Of a stretch of DNA of 18,055 nucleotides, positions 1 to 9,040 are shown piece after piece (the first letter of the stretch is position 1; each line of letters opens with the position of its first letter). This stretch comes from Deltaproteobacteria bacterium. GTDB taxonomy: Bacteria > Bdellovibrionota_C > UBA2361 > OMII01. The stretch covers positions 1-18,055 of the forward strand of contig JALRCK010000008.1 in NCBI GenBank assembly GCA_023262305.1. Direction: 5' to 3'. Position numbers and translations under genes: made by a program. Below the pieces are notes generated by a model, which saw only the letters and a program-made list of their open reading frames with translations, was not told the DNA's origin and did not search any database.

Positions 1-2
1 AT

Positions 3-542
3 GGGGCCCGTTCGATCGGAAACATGGCGCGGCCATTCGTTCCTGACGGGATCGATGGCACAGGTCCGGGTCCGCTTTCACTCCCATTTCCGGGTGTAGG
101 AAATACATGGAGCCCCTTCAATACAGGACTGCAGCTCGACATCGTCAAGACGGCGCTCCTTGCTTCGGTCGTAAATCCAGGAAGCGCTCCGGCCGGATGC
201 GCGTCGGGCTCTGGGCTCGGAGGGAGGGCTCGCAACGGAATTCAGATATTCCCGGGTGCGGTGCCACTCTACAAATCTGGAACTCTTGTGGGAGCAATAG
301 GCGTGAGCGGAGATGGTATCGATCAGGACGACCTCACGGCTTTCTACTCGTCAAGTCGCGAGGGATTGAACTACGCCGGACAGACAACGGTGGGAGATCC
401 GACACTAGGGTTCAACGCACCGTCGGAGATTCGAGCGGACCACATCAATCTTACCGCGCCGCAGCTCCGGCTGCGGTATGTGAATTGTCCTGAGGCTCCG
501 TTCATTCGCGATAACGACCAAAATATCTGTCCAAATTCTTAG
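3..542 (+). CDS. GlcG/HbpS-like heme-binding protein, C-terminal part (5' truncated by window edge)
   Basis: The reading frame is open from the left edge (base 3) to a TAG at 540-542, so 179 residues of a longer protein are visible. An ATG at 24 lies in frame but sits inside conserved-looking sequence (ARPFVPDGIDG), so I treat the gene as truncated. Seen: a segment reading NGIQIFPGAVPLYKSG, then LVGAIGVSGDGIDQDD, which is the core signature of the GlcG/HbpS (DUF336) heme-binding fold. Upstream is a WSPFNTGLQLD segment and downstream a tail with two cysteines (near RYVNCPEAP and QNICPNS). Known: this fold binds heme or small ligands. In some proteobacteria it forms the C-terminal part of larger exported proteins encoded near multiheme cytochromes. 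The next gene starts 9 bases later and the third is a decaheme cytochrome, which fits a role in heme or redox handling at the envelope. That role is inference. Any signal peptide lies outside the window. Confidence 0.72.
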   Translation, partial: GARSIGNMARPFVPDGIDGTGPGPLSLPFPGVGNTWSPFNTGLQLDIVKTALLASVVNPGSAPAGCASGSGLGGRARNGIQIFPGAVPLYKSGTLVGAIGVSGDGIDQDDLTAFYSSSREGLNYAGQTTVGDPTLGFNAPSEIRADHINLTAPQLRLRYVNCPEAPFIRDNDQNICPNS

Positions 543-551
543 CTGAGGATA

Positions 552-2363
552 ATGAGAAGGCGAGGAGCTACGGGGGGTGAGCGAAGAAGGGGGAGAGGCT
601 CTCTCTATAGCCGCTCGTGTGCCCTGGCTGCCGCGCTCTCACTCGCTACTCCGTTCATCGCTCTCGCCGAAGATGAAACTGATGTCGCGTCGACGGTATC
701 TGCGACTCCCACTCCAGAGAGGGTCCCACAAGAGTTGATCGAGAGGTCGTTTGCGGGACAAGAGACAGAGTATTTCCCCGAGACGATCTATGAGTCCGTG
801 CAGCCGATAGAGAGCTCTGCGTCTGGATTCGTCCCCGTTCCCGATCGATGGCGTATGTTCTATGCCGGCAAGTGGTATGACCCCTACAATCAAAACGTCC
901 TCAAGGGGGATATCCCCGTGTTCGGCTCTCCAGCTGAACCGTGGTTCACGGAACTTTCGGTGATCTCTGACACGCTCTTTGAGGCGCGTCGAATCCCCGT
1001 GCCTGTGGGCTTTGCCTCAACACGGCGTCCGAACAGTAATAATGTCTTCGGTGATGGAAACCAGACTATCTTCGCCGAGAACGTTATTATGTCGTTCGGA
1101 CTGATTAAGGGAAATACCGCGTTCAAGCCACCTGACTTTGAGCTTCGAATCGCGCCCATCTTTAACTTTAATTACGTGAAGGCCGAGGAGGATGGAGTCC
1201 TCTTCGCGGACCCCGCTCGAGGGGATACCAGATCCTACAACGAGTTCGGATTCATTCACCTCGCAAACCTCTCAGAGCGATACGACTTCGTGTCGATGCG
1301 TGGTGGTATTCAGCAATTCAACGCAGACTTTCGCGGATTTCTTTACAACGATAATCAGCCCGGAGTCCGCTTCTTTGGCGACTACGATAATAACAAGACG
1401 CAGTTTAATGTCGCGTGGTTTAATCGACTTGAGAAGAACGTCAACACCGGCATCAACTCAACGTTCGATAATCGCTACGAGACTGTGGTAGTCGCTAACA
1501 CCTATCGACAAGATCTCATTGCGCCTGGACACACAACCAGTTTGAGTATGGTCTACCGAGGCGATACCGCCGGGGATCATGGGTATACATACGACCAGAA
1601 TGGCTTTCTCGTGCGTCCCGCTCCAATAGGTGATGAGCGACCTGGGAATATTTACTCGACATACTTTGGTCTGGGCGGCGACGGGCACATAGATCGTATC
1701 AACACTACCACGCAGATCTACCATGCGTTGGGTTCACAGAGTCACAATGAAATTGCGCAGCAGCAGGTCGATATCAACGCTGGGATGTTCGCTCAAGAGT
1801 TCTCGTACGATATAGATTGGATTCGGTTTCGCGTCTCAGGTATGTGGGCGTCTGGAGATAGTGACCCGTATGACAATCAAGCAACTGGTTTTGACGCCAT
1901 CTTTGACAATCCTAACTTCGCAGGGGGAGATCTTTCGTACTGGCAACGTGAGGGAATACCCTTCGTTGGAACAGGCGGAACTAATCTGACGAATCGAAAC
2001 AGCCTACTCCCCAATTTTCGAGCTACCAAGGAGATGGGGCAATCGAACTTCGTCAATCCAGGTCTTCGACTCTACAATCTCGGCGTTGATTTCGAGCTCT
2101 TACCAGAGCTTAAGCTGGTGACCAACGCGAGCTACCTTCAGTTTGATCAGACCGAGAGCTTGGAAGTTGTTCGCATGGATGGATCGATCAGTAGAGATAT
2201 CGGTTGGGACCTTTCCGCTGGATTCCTCTATCGCCCGTTCTTAAATCAGAATGTTCTGATTCGAATCGGCTCAGCGGTTTTACTGCCTGAGGCCGGGCAG
2301 GAGAACCTCTTCGGTAATCAGACGAACTACCACGCGTTTACTAACCTTATTCTTCAGTATTAA
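552..2363 (+). CDS. outer-membrane beta-barrel (porin-like) protein
   Basis: 603 residues. The N-terminus is Arg-rich (residues 1-22), followed by a hydrophobic stretch and a likely signal-peptidase I site after ALA at residues 37-39. The mature protein alternates polar and hydrophobic/aromatic residues, is rich in Asn, Asp, Tyr and Phe, has no long hydrophobic helix, and ends in an aromatic residue (…LILQY), as expected of a BAM-inserted beta-barrel. The segment WASGDSDPYDNQATGFDAIFDNPNFAGG resembles extracellular-loop sequence of alginate-export-like porins, but I cannot name a family with certainty. The start ATG has a GAGG three bases upstream. The gene lies 9 bases after the heme-binding gene and 8 before the decaheme cytochrome, so it is probably co-transcribed with them. 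The context suggests a barrel partner of a porin-cytochrome complex. A plain substrate porin is the alternative. It has no CXXC motif like that of MtrB. Confidence 0.78.
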   Translation: MRRRGATGGERRRGRGSLYSRSCALAAALSLATPFIALAEDETDVASTVSATPTPERVPQELIERSFAGQETEYFPETIYESVQPIESSASGFVPVPDRWRMFYAGKWYDPYNQNVLKGDIPVFGSPAEPWFTELSVISDTLFEARRIPVPVGFASTRRPNSNNVFGDGNQTIFAENVIMSFGLIKGNTAFKPPDFELRIAPIFNFNYVKAEEDGVLFADPARGDTRSYNEFGFIHLANLSERYDFVSMRGGIQQFNADFRGFLYNDNQPGVRFFGDYDNNKTQFNVAWFNRLEKNVNTGINSTFDNRYETVVVANTYRQDLIAPGHTTSLSMVYRGDTAGDHGYTYDQNGFLVRPAPIGDERPGNIYSTYFGLGGDGHIDRINTTTQIYHALGSQSHNEIAQQQVDINAGMFAQEFSYDIDWIRFRVSGMWASGDSDPYDNQATGFDAIFDNPNFAGGDLSYWQREGIPFVGTGGTNLTNRNSLLPNFRATKEMGQSNFVNPGLRLYNLGVDFELLPELKLVTNASYLQFDQTESLEVVRMDGSISRDIGWDLSAGFLYRPFLNQNVLIRIGSAVLLPEAGQENLFGNQTNYHAFTNLILQY

Positions 2364-2371
2364 GCCGGGGC

Positions 2372-5300
2372 ATGGGTATCAAGCACGCAGCACCAGTACA
2401 GAGGATGATGAAGGGCACGCAGAGGGGATGGCTGCTGTCGTTCGTTGTGTCGGTCGGTGTCGGTTTAGTTAGCGGAGTTGGAACTGGCGTAGCTGATGAC
2501 GCTGAGTACAAAAATATCATCCGACCGGGTGGTTCGCCTGAGCAGATGGAGGCGACGAGCGTGGGGTGCAAAGATTGTCACACGAAGACCGATGCCCCGA
2601 CTATGCACCAGAACCCTGCGGTCCATATCGGGTGCGCTGAGTGTCACGGTGGAAACCCAGAGGTTCGGGCGTCAGGACTCAATAAGGGATCGCCCCTCTA
2701 TAATGAGCGCAAGAATCAAGCTCACATTCTTCCCAAGCACCCAGAGAACTGGCCAACGTCGGCGAACCCAAAACACTCCTACACCAATCTGCTGAAGGAG
2801 TCGGTTGAGTTCGCGCGCTTTATCAACCCTGGCGACCTGCGGGCAGCTCCAGCGGCGTGTGGTGGGTGTCACTCGCAAGTAACAACCGCGGTGAGAAAGA
2901 GCCTCATGACAACGTCTGCGATGTTGTGGGGTGGTGGGTCTTATAACAACGGCATCCTTCCCTACAAAAATTACATCTTGGGCGAGAGCTACACTCAGGA
3001 GGGGCAGCCAGCGAGCATCGTTCATGATGGGCGCCCCCTCACCAAAGAGATGCGCGCCCGCGGAGCGCTTGAGAAGCTCCTACCCCTTCCCACCTGGGAG
3101 GTTATGCCACCCGCTGATATCTTCCGAGTCTTTGAGCGTGGCGGAATGTTCAATAAGACTCAATTCGCCGAAATTGGGGTGCCGAATCCCCTTGAGGAGC
3201 CAGGAAAGCCTGATGTAAAGGCCTCTAATCGAGGTCCTGGAACAGGAGCGCGGATCGCTGTTCCTGTGCTGAATATCTTAAAGACTCGCCTCAACGATCC
3301 GCACTTAAGCTTCCTCGGAACAAACGATCACCCAGGCGATTATCGCAGCAGCGGATGCACAGCGTGCCACACCATCTACGCAAACGATCGCGATCCCCGA
3401 CACTCGGGACCGTACGCGAAGTTCGGTCATGAAGGCAAAACGCAAACGATCGATCCCACTATCCCCAAGAACGAGGAGGGGCACCCACTCAAGCATGCAT
3501 TTACCCGCGCCATTCCAACGAGCCAGTGTATGGTGTGTCACATGCATCAACCAAACATGTTTGTGAACACCTACATCGGGTACACGATGTGGGATTACGA
3601 GAGCGACGCTCCCTTCATGTGGCCCGAAAAGCAGAAGTACCCAACCATGGAGGAGACCTACAAATCCATGGAGCACAATCCCGAGGAAGCGGCGATTCGA
3701 GGCAAGTGGACCGATGTCGATTTCTTAAAACGGGTCAGTGACCTAAATCCGAAGTTAAAGACAACCCAATTCGCTGACTACCACGGACACGGTTGGAACT
3801 TCCGAGCGGTCTTCAAGCGGGATCGTAAGGGGCACCTCCTCGATAAGGATGGAAAGATCGTTTCATTTGATGATCCCGAGAAGTTTAAGAAGGCGGTTCA
3901 CCTTCAGGACATCCACGTTGATTTCGGAATGCAGTGTGTTGATTGCCACTTCAGCCAAGATGCCCACGGTGACGGTAATATATACGGAGAGGTTGCACAG
4001 GCAGTTGAGATCGGTTGTGACGATTGCCACGGTAACGTCAAAGCTCGCGCGACTTTAAAAACCTCAGGTCCTGCCGCCGCTGATGGGGGACGAGACCTTT
4101 CGACCAAGCGCACCCCGTGGGGTGAGCGTCAGTTCGTCTGGAAGGATGACGGGCTCTACCAGCGATCGCTGGTGACGGAAGGGTTAGAGTGGCGTGTGAA
4201 GCAGGTTAAAGACTCTATCACCCCAGGGAGTCGTGATTACAACGCGAAGGCAGCGAAGGCGAAGCTCGTTAAAAAAATTGAGGAAGGCGCTGACACATAC
4301 AAGATAGCAACCGCCGCAGAGGCTTCTCACCCAGAGTTTGCGGAGAAGCTCGCGCATCCAGAGAGTGACATGTCGTGCTTCGCGTGCCACAGCTCGTGGA
4401 CAACCGCGTGTGGTGGGTGCCACCTTCCGATTCAGGCGAACTGGAAGAAGACAACGAATCACTATGAAGGAAAGCTCACCCGAAATTGGGCTTCCTACAA
4501 TCCCCAGGTCGCGCGAGACGACATGTATCAGCTCGGTCGACATGGACCAGCGAAGAACGGGAAGATCGTGCCTGTGAGGTCCTCAAGTGCGCTGGTGTTG
4601 AGCTCAACTGATATCAATCGGCAGAAGATATATATCCAACAGCCACCTACTTCAGCCGCTGGTTACAGCTCACAAGCATTCGCACCGCACTTCCCACACA
4701 CCGTTCGCACCAGGGAAACGAAAGATTGCAAGGATTGCCACGTCTCAAAGGATAACGACAACAACGCCATCCTCGCGCAGCTCATGTTGCTCGGGACAAA
4801 CTTCGTGAATTTCATGGGGTATTATACCTGGGTTGCCTCGGAGCACGGCGGTGTTGAAGCGGTGCAGGTCACAGAGTGGGACGAGCCGCAGGCGGTGATC
4901 GGAAGCTACCTGCATCGATACGCCTACCCAGACTTCTATAAGGCGCACCAAGATCGCGGCTTAGAGCTTCAAGAGAGCCATGCCCATCACGGTGTTGGTG
5001 ACAAGACCCACGCGATTCAGATGCGAGGGGAGTACCTCTACACCGCCGCTGGTTCGGATGGATTCCGTGTTTACGATATTGCGAATATCGCGAACAAAGG
5101 CTTCTCGGAGCGAATCATCACAAGTCCCGTGTCACCACTGGGTCAGAACACACACGTTCCATCAAAGAACGCGACAGGTATGGCGCTTCCGACCAATATG
5201 CCAGTGGCGCCGTTTAAGAAGCAGCTTCCAGAGAATTTAGAAACGCCGATGCATCAGATCTACCACTACGCGTTCATCTCAGACAGCGAGGAGGGATTGA

Positions 5301-6109
5301 TCGTCGTGAACGTGGACACGCTCCAAGATGGTGAGCCTCGCAATAACTTCCTGGAGCGAGCACTGACGTGGAATGAGGATGGTATTCTCACAGGCGCTCG
5401 AAATATATCGCTCGCTGGAGCGCGGGCGTTTGTCGGCACTGAGGATAAGGTTGTGGTCTTAAGCCTTGAAGATCCGCTCTCGCCCCGAATTGAGGCAACG
5501 TGGCCAGCCAACAAACCAACAGCGGTGGCGGTGCAATTCCGCTACGCCTTTATGACAGACGCGGATGGCTTCCATGTTATCGATATAACCTTCCCGGAGA
5601 ATCCACGTTTCATCCGAGAGGCTTCAGTCGCTCTTCCCGACGCGCGAAATGTGTACGTCGCGCGCACCTACGCTTATGTTGCGGGAGGCAAGGAAGGGAT
5701 CGTCATCATCGATGTTGAGAAACCTGAGCGGCCGATTGTGTATCAGAAATTCTCCGGCAAAGGGATCTTAAACGACACCTATGATGTGAAGGTCGCTACG
5801 ACGAATGCGAGTCTGATTGGCTACGCTGCTGATGGAGAGAATGGACTCGTAGTTCTGCAGATGACAGATCCTGAGCGAGTGCCGGGCTTCTACGGATTCT
5901 CGCCGCCCGTGAAGCCCAAGATCATCGCTAAAAAGAAGACGGTTGGTCCTGCGACAGCTATCTCAAAGCCACTCGACCGCGACCGCGCCGTGGACGAAAC
6001 GGGACATCAGGTTAGTGTCCTGGGCCGACTCGGCTCGCGTCCATTCACTCTCGAAGAGATGCGCAGGATGTTCCTGACTGAGTCAGGGAAGGTGTGGACG
6101 GTGGAGTAG
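2372..6109 (+). CDS. exported decaheme cytochrome c with C-terminal LVIVD beta-propeller
   Basis: 1245 residues. A Sec signal peptide has its hydrophobic core at about residues 19-40 and a likely cut after GVA (residue 41). Ten CXXCH heme c motifs start at residues 66, 88, 163, 329, 386, 522, 549, 669, 680 and 786, and every cysteine in the protein belongs to one of them. From about residue 885 to 1175 there are six LVIVD-type propeller blades, for example DGFRVYDIAN, EGLIVVNVDT, KVVVLSLEDP, DGFHVIDITF, EGIVIIDVEK and NGLVVLQMTD. A Pro/Lys-rich linker and a short C-terminal tail follow. Multiheme cytochromes of this size carry electrons in the periplasm or outside the cell. The propeller may bind a partner or substrate (inference). 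The gene is third in a tight cluster after a heme-binding protein and an outer-membrane barrel. Its start could instead be ATG 2405 or 2408, where an AGAGG lies just upstream. Both shorten only the n-region. No known catalytic cytochrome family was recognised. Confidence 0.9.
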   Translation: MGIKHAAPVQRMMKGTQRGWLLSFVVSVGVGLVSGVGTGVADDAEYKNIIRPGGSPEQMEATSVGCKDCHTKTDAPTMHQNPAVHIGCAECHGGNPEVRASGLNKGSPLYNERKNQAHILPKHPENWPTSANPKHSYTNLLKESVEFARFINPGDLRAAPAACGGCHSQVTTAVRKSLMTTSAMLWGGGSYNNGILPYKNYILGESYTQEGQPASIVHDGRPLTKEMRARGALEKLLPLPTWEVMPPADIFRVFERGGMFNKTQFAEIGVPNPLEEPGKPDVKASNRGPGTGARIAVPVLNILKTRLNDPHLSFLGTNDHPGDYRSSGCTACHTIYANDRDPRHSGPYAKFGHEGKTQTIDPTIPKNEEGHPLKHAFTRAIPTSQCMVCHMHQPNMFVNTYIGYTMWDYESDAPFMWPEKQKYPTMEETYKSMEHNPEEAAIRGKWTDVDFLKRVSDLNPKLKTTQFADYHGHGWNFRAVFKRDRKGHLLDKDGKIVSFDDPEKFKKAVHLQDIHVDFGMQCVDCHFSQDAHGDGNIYGEVAQAVEIGCDDCHGNVKARATLKTSGPAAADGGRDLSTKRTPWGERQFVWKDDGLYQRSLVTEGLEWRVKQVKDSITPGSRDYNAKAAKAKLVKKIEEGADTYKIATAAEASHPEFAEKLAHPESDMSCFACHSSWTTACGGCHLPIQANWKKTTNHYEGKLTRNWASYNPQVARDDMYQLGRHGPAKNGKIVPVRSSSALVLSSTDINRQKIYIQQPPTSAAGYSSQAFAPHFPHTVRTRETKDCKDCHVSKDNDNNAILAQLMLLGTNFVNFMGYYTWVASEHGGVEAVQVTEWDEPQAVIGSYLHRYAYPDFYKAHQDRGLELQESHAHHGVGDKTHAIQMRGEYLYTAAGSDGFRVYDIANIANKGFSERIITSPVSPLGQNTHVPSKNATGMALPTNMPVAPFKKQLPENLETPMHQIYHYAFISDSEEGLIVVNVDTLQDGEPRNNFLERALTWNEDGILTGARNISLAGARAFVGTEDKVVVLSLEDPLSPRIEATWPANKPTAVAVQFRYAFMTDADGFHVIDITFPENPRFIREASVALPDARNVYVARTYAYVAGGKEGIVIIDVEKPERPIVYQKFSGKGILNDTYDVKVATTNASLIGYAADGENGLVVLQMTDPERVPGFYGFSPPVKPKIIAKKKTVGPATAISKPLDRDRAVDETGHQVSVLGRLGSRPFTLEEMRRMFLTESGKVWTVE

Positions 6110-6180
6110 GGGAGCCTGAGGCCCATGCGCGTGCTCGCCTGGTCAAGCGTTGCGAATTGCCGGGTCTCTCGAAGCCACGG

Positions 6181-6984
6181 CTATCTCCCTAGCACGAGAT
6201 CCCTATACGGAGCCCACTCTGGCTCATTCGCGAACACCCACCGGTAGTACTCCTTCATCTGCAACCACTCGCCAGCTGGCTCATCTACGATGACGGTGCA
6301 GCGGCGGTGCATCTGAAGGGCGCTCGCGGTTACGACCGCGCTCATCGGACCCTCAACCGCTTTAAGAATTATCTCGGCTTTGCTTGAACCCGTTGCGAGA
6401 AGGATCGCCCACCGACTCTCAAGCACCGTGCCTACGCCCATGGTGATGGCGCGTGTTGGGACCTCATCGAGGGTGCCAAAAGCGGGAGCATTCTGTCTGC
6501 GAGTTTCAGGTGTCAGAGCTTTCGTCCGAGTTCGCGATGCGAGAGAGGAGAGTGGTTCGTTAAAGGCGAGGTGACCGTTTAATCCGATACCTAAGAGTTG
6601 GAGATCTATTCCGCCCGCAGTGGCGATCGCCTTCTCGTACCGCTCACACTCAGCGTCGAGGTCTGCAGCCATTCCGTTTGGAAGATGGGTATTCTCTTTC
6701 TTAACGTTGATCTTTGAGAAGAGTTCTCGCTCCATGCAGGCGCGGAATGATTGAGGATGCGTGGTCGGAACTCCGATGTATTCGTCGAGGTTAAAAGTCG
6801 TCACGCCCGAAAAATCGAGACCGGTCTCCTTGTGGAGTTGACCTAATCGGGAATAGACCCCTTCAGGTGTCTTGCCGGTTGCTAATCCGAGAACCGCCTT
6901 CGGTTTTGCCTTTACGGTGTCCGCGATGAGTTGGGCGGTGAGAAGGTTTGCGCGCTCAGTGGATGGGCAGATGATGACTTCCAT
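6181..6984 (-). CDS. nagB: glucosamine-6-phosphate deaminase NagB
   Basis: 267 residues, close to the 266 of E. coli NagB. It converts glucosamine 6-phosphate to fructose 6-phosphate and ammonia in the cytoplasm, linking aminosugar breakdown to glycolysis. Seen: the phosphate-binding loop LGLATGKTPEGVY (residues 32-44), FNLDEYIG with the proton-transfer Asp67, and GIGLNGHLAFNEP with His138 and Glu143, matching E. coli His143 and Glu148. Position 136 is Asn where E. coli has Asp141. The Asn form (GxNGH) is common in Bacillus-type NagB, so I do not read it as loss of activity. The gene begins 21 bases after the glycosyltransferase stop on the same strand and converges with the cytochrome gene. 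There is no Shine-Dalgarno sequence; TATACT sits 7 bases before the ATG, suggesting its own leaderless promoter. Confidence 0.93.
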   Translation of the reverse strand: MEVIICPSTERANLLTAQLIADTVKAKPKAVLGLATGKTPEGVYSRLGQLHKETGLDFSGVTTFNLDEYIGVPTTHPQSFRACMERELFSKINVKKENTHLPNGMAADLDAECERYEKAIATAGGIDLQLLGIGLNGHLAFNEPLSSLASRTRTKALTPETRRQNAPAFGTLDEVPTRAITMGVGTVLESRWAILLATGSSKAEIILKAVEGPMSAVVTASALQMHRRCTVIVDEPAGEWLQMKEYYRWVFANEPEWAPYRDLVLGR

Positions 6985-6991
6985 GGCGGGG

Positions 6992-6997
6992 AGTATA
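6992..6997 (-). promoter_or_regulatory. nagB: candidate -10 box (TATACT) for leaderless nagB
   Basis: On the minus strand TATACT (5 of 6 to TATAAT) is followed by 7 bases and then the nagB ATG, so transcription would start at or next to the start codon. The upstream 20 bases contain no Shine-Dalgarno sequence. No good -35 hexamer is seen, so the call rests on position and on the same arrangement at neighbouring genes. Confidence 0.4.
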
Positions 6998-7005
6998 TCC
7001 GGAAA

Positions 7006-9033
7006 CTATGGATGGGGCGAGGTTATAGTGGGGGATAGGGAGCTCTCCTGTTCTGTCTTAGTTTCGACGGTTAGCTCCGCTTCGGGCTTCTTGGTGAGCC
7101 TCAGATTAGCCCACAGAGCGTGGTCATCGGTGATCCCATCACCACCATCGAGTGTCTTCAAGGTGAGGTGCTCTACTTCGGAGATATCGACATCGACGTG
7201 CCGCAAGGGTTCGCCCGGTTTTATGACGGGACTCTCCCACAGGACCTTTTCCTCTCCAATTACCTGGAATGTGACGCTCGCCTTGGAACCCTTAAGATAG
7301 TCAGGAAGCCCTACGTCTCCAGTGAAACGGGAGTACTGGTGGTAGACAGGGTATACCGCTACGGAGTTACTATGCATACCGAACCCGGTTGGGTGCTCAA
7401 TTCCCTGCGCGATGAGGGGCCGTCCGGTCGCGCTCACACCAATCTGGGGCTGCCCCCAGTCTTGTTGGATCTCCTCCGGAGCAAGGTCGCTAATACCGAA
7501 GCGGACAGAGAGCACTGTAGGAGCTGTTAATTGAACGAGCTTATTGGTGCGGGGACACCCAGCACAAGTGAGATCCCAGATGCTCAAGATCGAGCGAGAC
7601 CTCATTTGGTGGTCAGTAAGAGGTTTGTAGTAGGTGAGGGGAGAATACCAAAGGAAGCTCATGAAGGCTCCGCATATGCAGAGGGCTGCCAGCCCATTTT
7701 TACGCCTTCTGGTAATCTCGATAGCCCCCACATGATCAACCTCTATCAAGGCGAGTCCAGCCAGGAGAAAACCAAAGAGGAGCGCCACAAAGTAGTGATA
7801 GAGGTACAGTACACGTGTGATCTGGCTCATGCCAAAGAGATAGCCGCAGTAGAGCCCCACCAGTATCCATAGAGCAAAGGGGGACTTTAGTTTGACCGAA
7901 GATGGAAAAACGAGCTGCGCAATGAGGAGTGACCCGCAGAGGATAACACCTCCGAGCGCGAGCGCCCAACCTACGGGATTTGAGACGAGGAAGAGATACT
8001 TAACAGAATTTTGCGGCGCGGCCTCCCAGCGATATTGAATTGCGCGTGCTCCTATAGGCCATATAAAAACGGGGCTGCCATTCTCGTCGTTCTTGCTGAG
8101 GTCTAGTTTCGGAACACCATCGGCGTAGCGTGATACGTAGGCGATACCGTTTTCCCACCACAACCGTGGTAGTGCGGCAAGGTGAGTCTGCTGACCCGCA
8201 TCGATGATAGCTTTCACCTTAGGATCTAACGAGAAGTATCCTGAGTCGGGGAGCTGCTCAAGGCGACGCTCGCCCAACATGAAGTGAACGCGCCAAATAC
8301 CGGCGTACACGCAGAGGAACGACAGTGAGGCGATGAGAATTGAGGACGCGCGAGCTTTGAAGGAGAGATTTTTTAGGACAAGGATGAGGGGAACCAGCGC
8401 CAATAAGAGGGTTCCATTGACCTTCGTTCCCACTACGGCGGCGAGTGCTAAGCCGAGGGTTCCGCTGATAACTGCGACAGCTCGATTGGCGAGTTTTCGC
8501 CTTACAAGGGTAAAAAAGGCGAGGAGCGCGAGCACGACAAAAAATAGCTGTGTGCTCTCAAGCATCGCACCACGAGCGTGAACGATAATGGCGTTGTCGA
8601 ATGTGTAGAGCGCGCCCACCAAGAGGGCAATTGGCAGGCTGCCTGTGAGAGTTGTCGCGACCAAAAAAAACAGTGGCGCTGTAAGCCAGGCGAGTAGGGT
8701 AGGGAAGAGCCGATACCCCGCATATGAAAAGTTAGGGGGAAGTTTGTCGCCGGTACCGTATTCGACATCCAGGAACTGATCCGTTTTCTCATTCGGTGAG
8801 AGTATGTATTCACCGAGTGCTATCATTAGTTTTCCGAGTGGAGGGTGCGGCTCAAGAAAGTATACCTTGTTGAGGTACCGTTGAGCTGAGGCTATATGGT
8901 AATTTTCATCCCAAAAAAGCGCAGCGGGTTGGTCGTAGCCGCGAACATAGGTTAAGAAGCTGATGATAGTGACCAACAGAGCACAGAGGGTGATGTGAAG
9001 ACGACTCGGGGTGTGAGTAGCAGCGCTGCGCAT
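7006..9033 (-). CDS. PMT-type (GT39) membrane glycosyltransferase with C-terminal NPCBM domain
   Basis: 675 residues from the ATG at 9033. The frame stays open back to a TTG at 9174 (722 residues), but those extra 47 codons cover two hairpins and lack coding character. Seen: a first transmembrane helix, then the luminal/periplasmic-loop signature FWDENYHIASAQRYL…EPHPPLGK with the acidic DE pair typical of protein O-mannosyltransferases, followed by about ten hydrophobic segments to roughly residue 500. The last ~130 residues (IEHPTGFGMHSNS, KGSKASVTFQVIG, SPVIKPGEPLRHVDVDIS, GDGITDDHALWANLRL) match the NPCBM/NEW2 carbohydrate-binding domain, ending in a Thr/Pro/Ser-rich tail. The family moves a sugar from a polyprenyl-phosphate carrier to an acceptor at the inner membrane's outer face; the acceptor here is unknown. 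It lies between a hexokinase relative and nagB on the same strand, suggesting a sugar-related group. Family assignment is fairly sure, substrate is not. Confidence 0.85.
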   Translation of the reverse strand: MRSAATHTPSRLHITLCALLVTIISFLTYVRGYDQPAALFWDENYHIASAQRYLNKVYFLEPHPPLGKLMIALGEYILSPNEKTDQFLDVEYGTGDKLPPNFSYAGYRLFPTLLAWLTAPLFFLVATTLTGSLPIALLVGALYTFDNAIIVHARGAMLESTQLFFVVLALLAFFTLVRRKLANRAVAVISGTLGLALAAVVGTKVNGTLLLALVPLILVLKNLSFKARASSILIASLSFLCVYAGIWRVHFMLGERRLEQLPDSGYFSLDPKVKAIIDAGQQTHLAALPRLWWENGIAYVSRYADGVPKLDLSKNDENGSPVFIWPIGARAIQYRWEAAPQNSVKYLFLVSNPVGWALALGGVILCGSLLIAQLVFPSSVKLKSPFALWILVGLYCGYLFGMSQITRVLYLYHYFVALLFGFLLAGLALIEVDHVGAIEITRRRKNGLAALCICGAFMSFLWYSPLTYYKPLTDHQMRSRSILSIWDLTCAGCPRTNKLVQLTAPTVLSVRFGISDLAPEEIQQDWGQPQIGVSATGRPLIAQGIEHPTGFGMHSNSVAVYPVYHQYSRFTGDVGLPDYLKGSKASVTFQVIGEEKVLWESPVIKPGEPLRHVDVDISEVEHLTLKTLDGGDGITDDHALWANLRLTKKPEAELTVETKTEQESSLSPTITSPHP

Positions 9034-9040
9034 GAGGCAT

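Noticed and set aside
1..111. ATG at base 1 as a gene start
   Set aside because: That frame closes within 37 codons. The neighbouring frame from base 3 carries the GlcG/HbpS signature and runs to 542.
6110..6180. Terminator between the convergent cytochrome and nagB genes
   Set aside because: Only a short GCCTGAGGC-like symmetry is present, with no stable stem followed by a U-run on either strand.
6508..6600. nagB might be inactive because the E. coli Asp141 position is Asn
   Set aside because: The GxNGH form is common in active Bacillus-type NagB enzymes, and the other catalytic residues (Asp67, His138, Glu143) are present.
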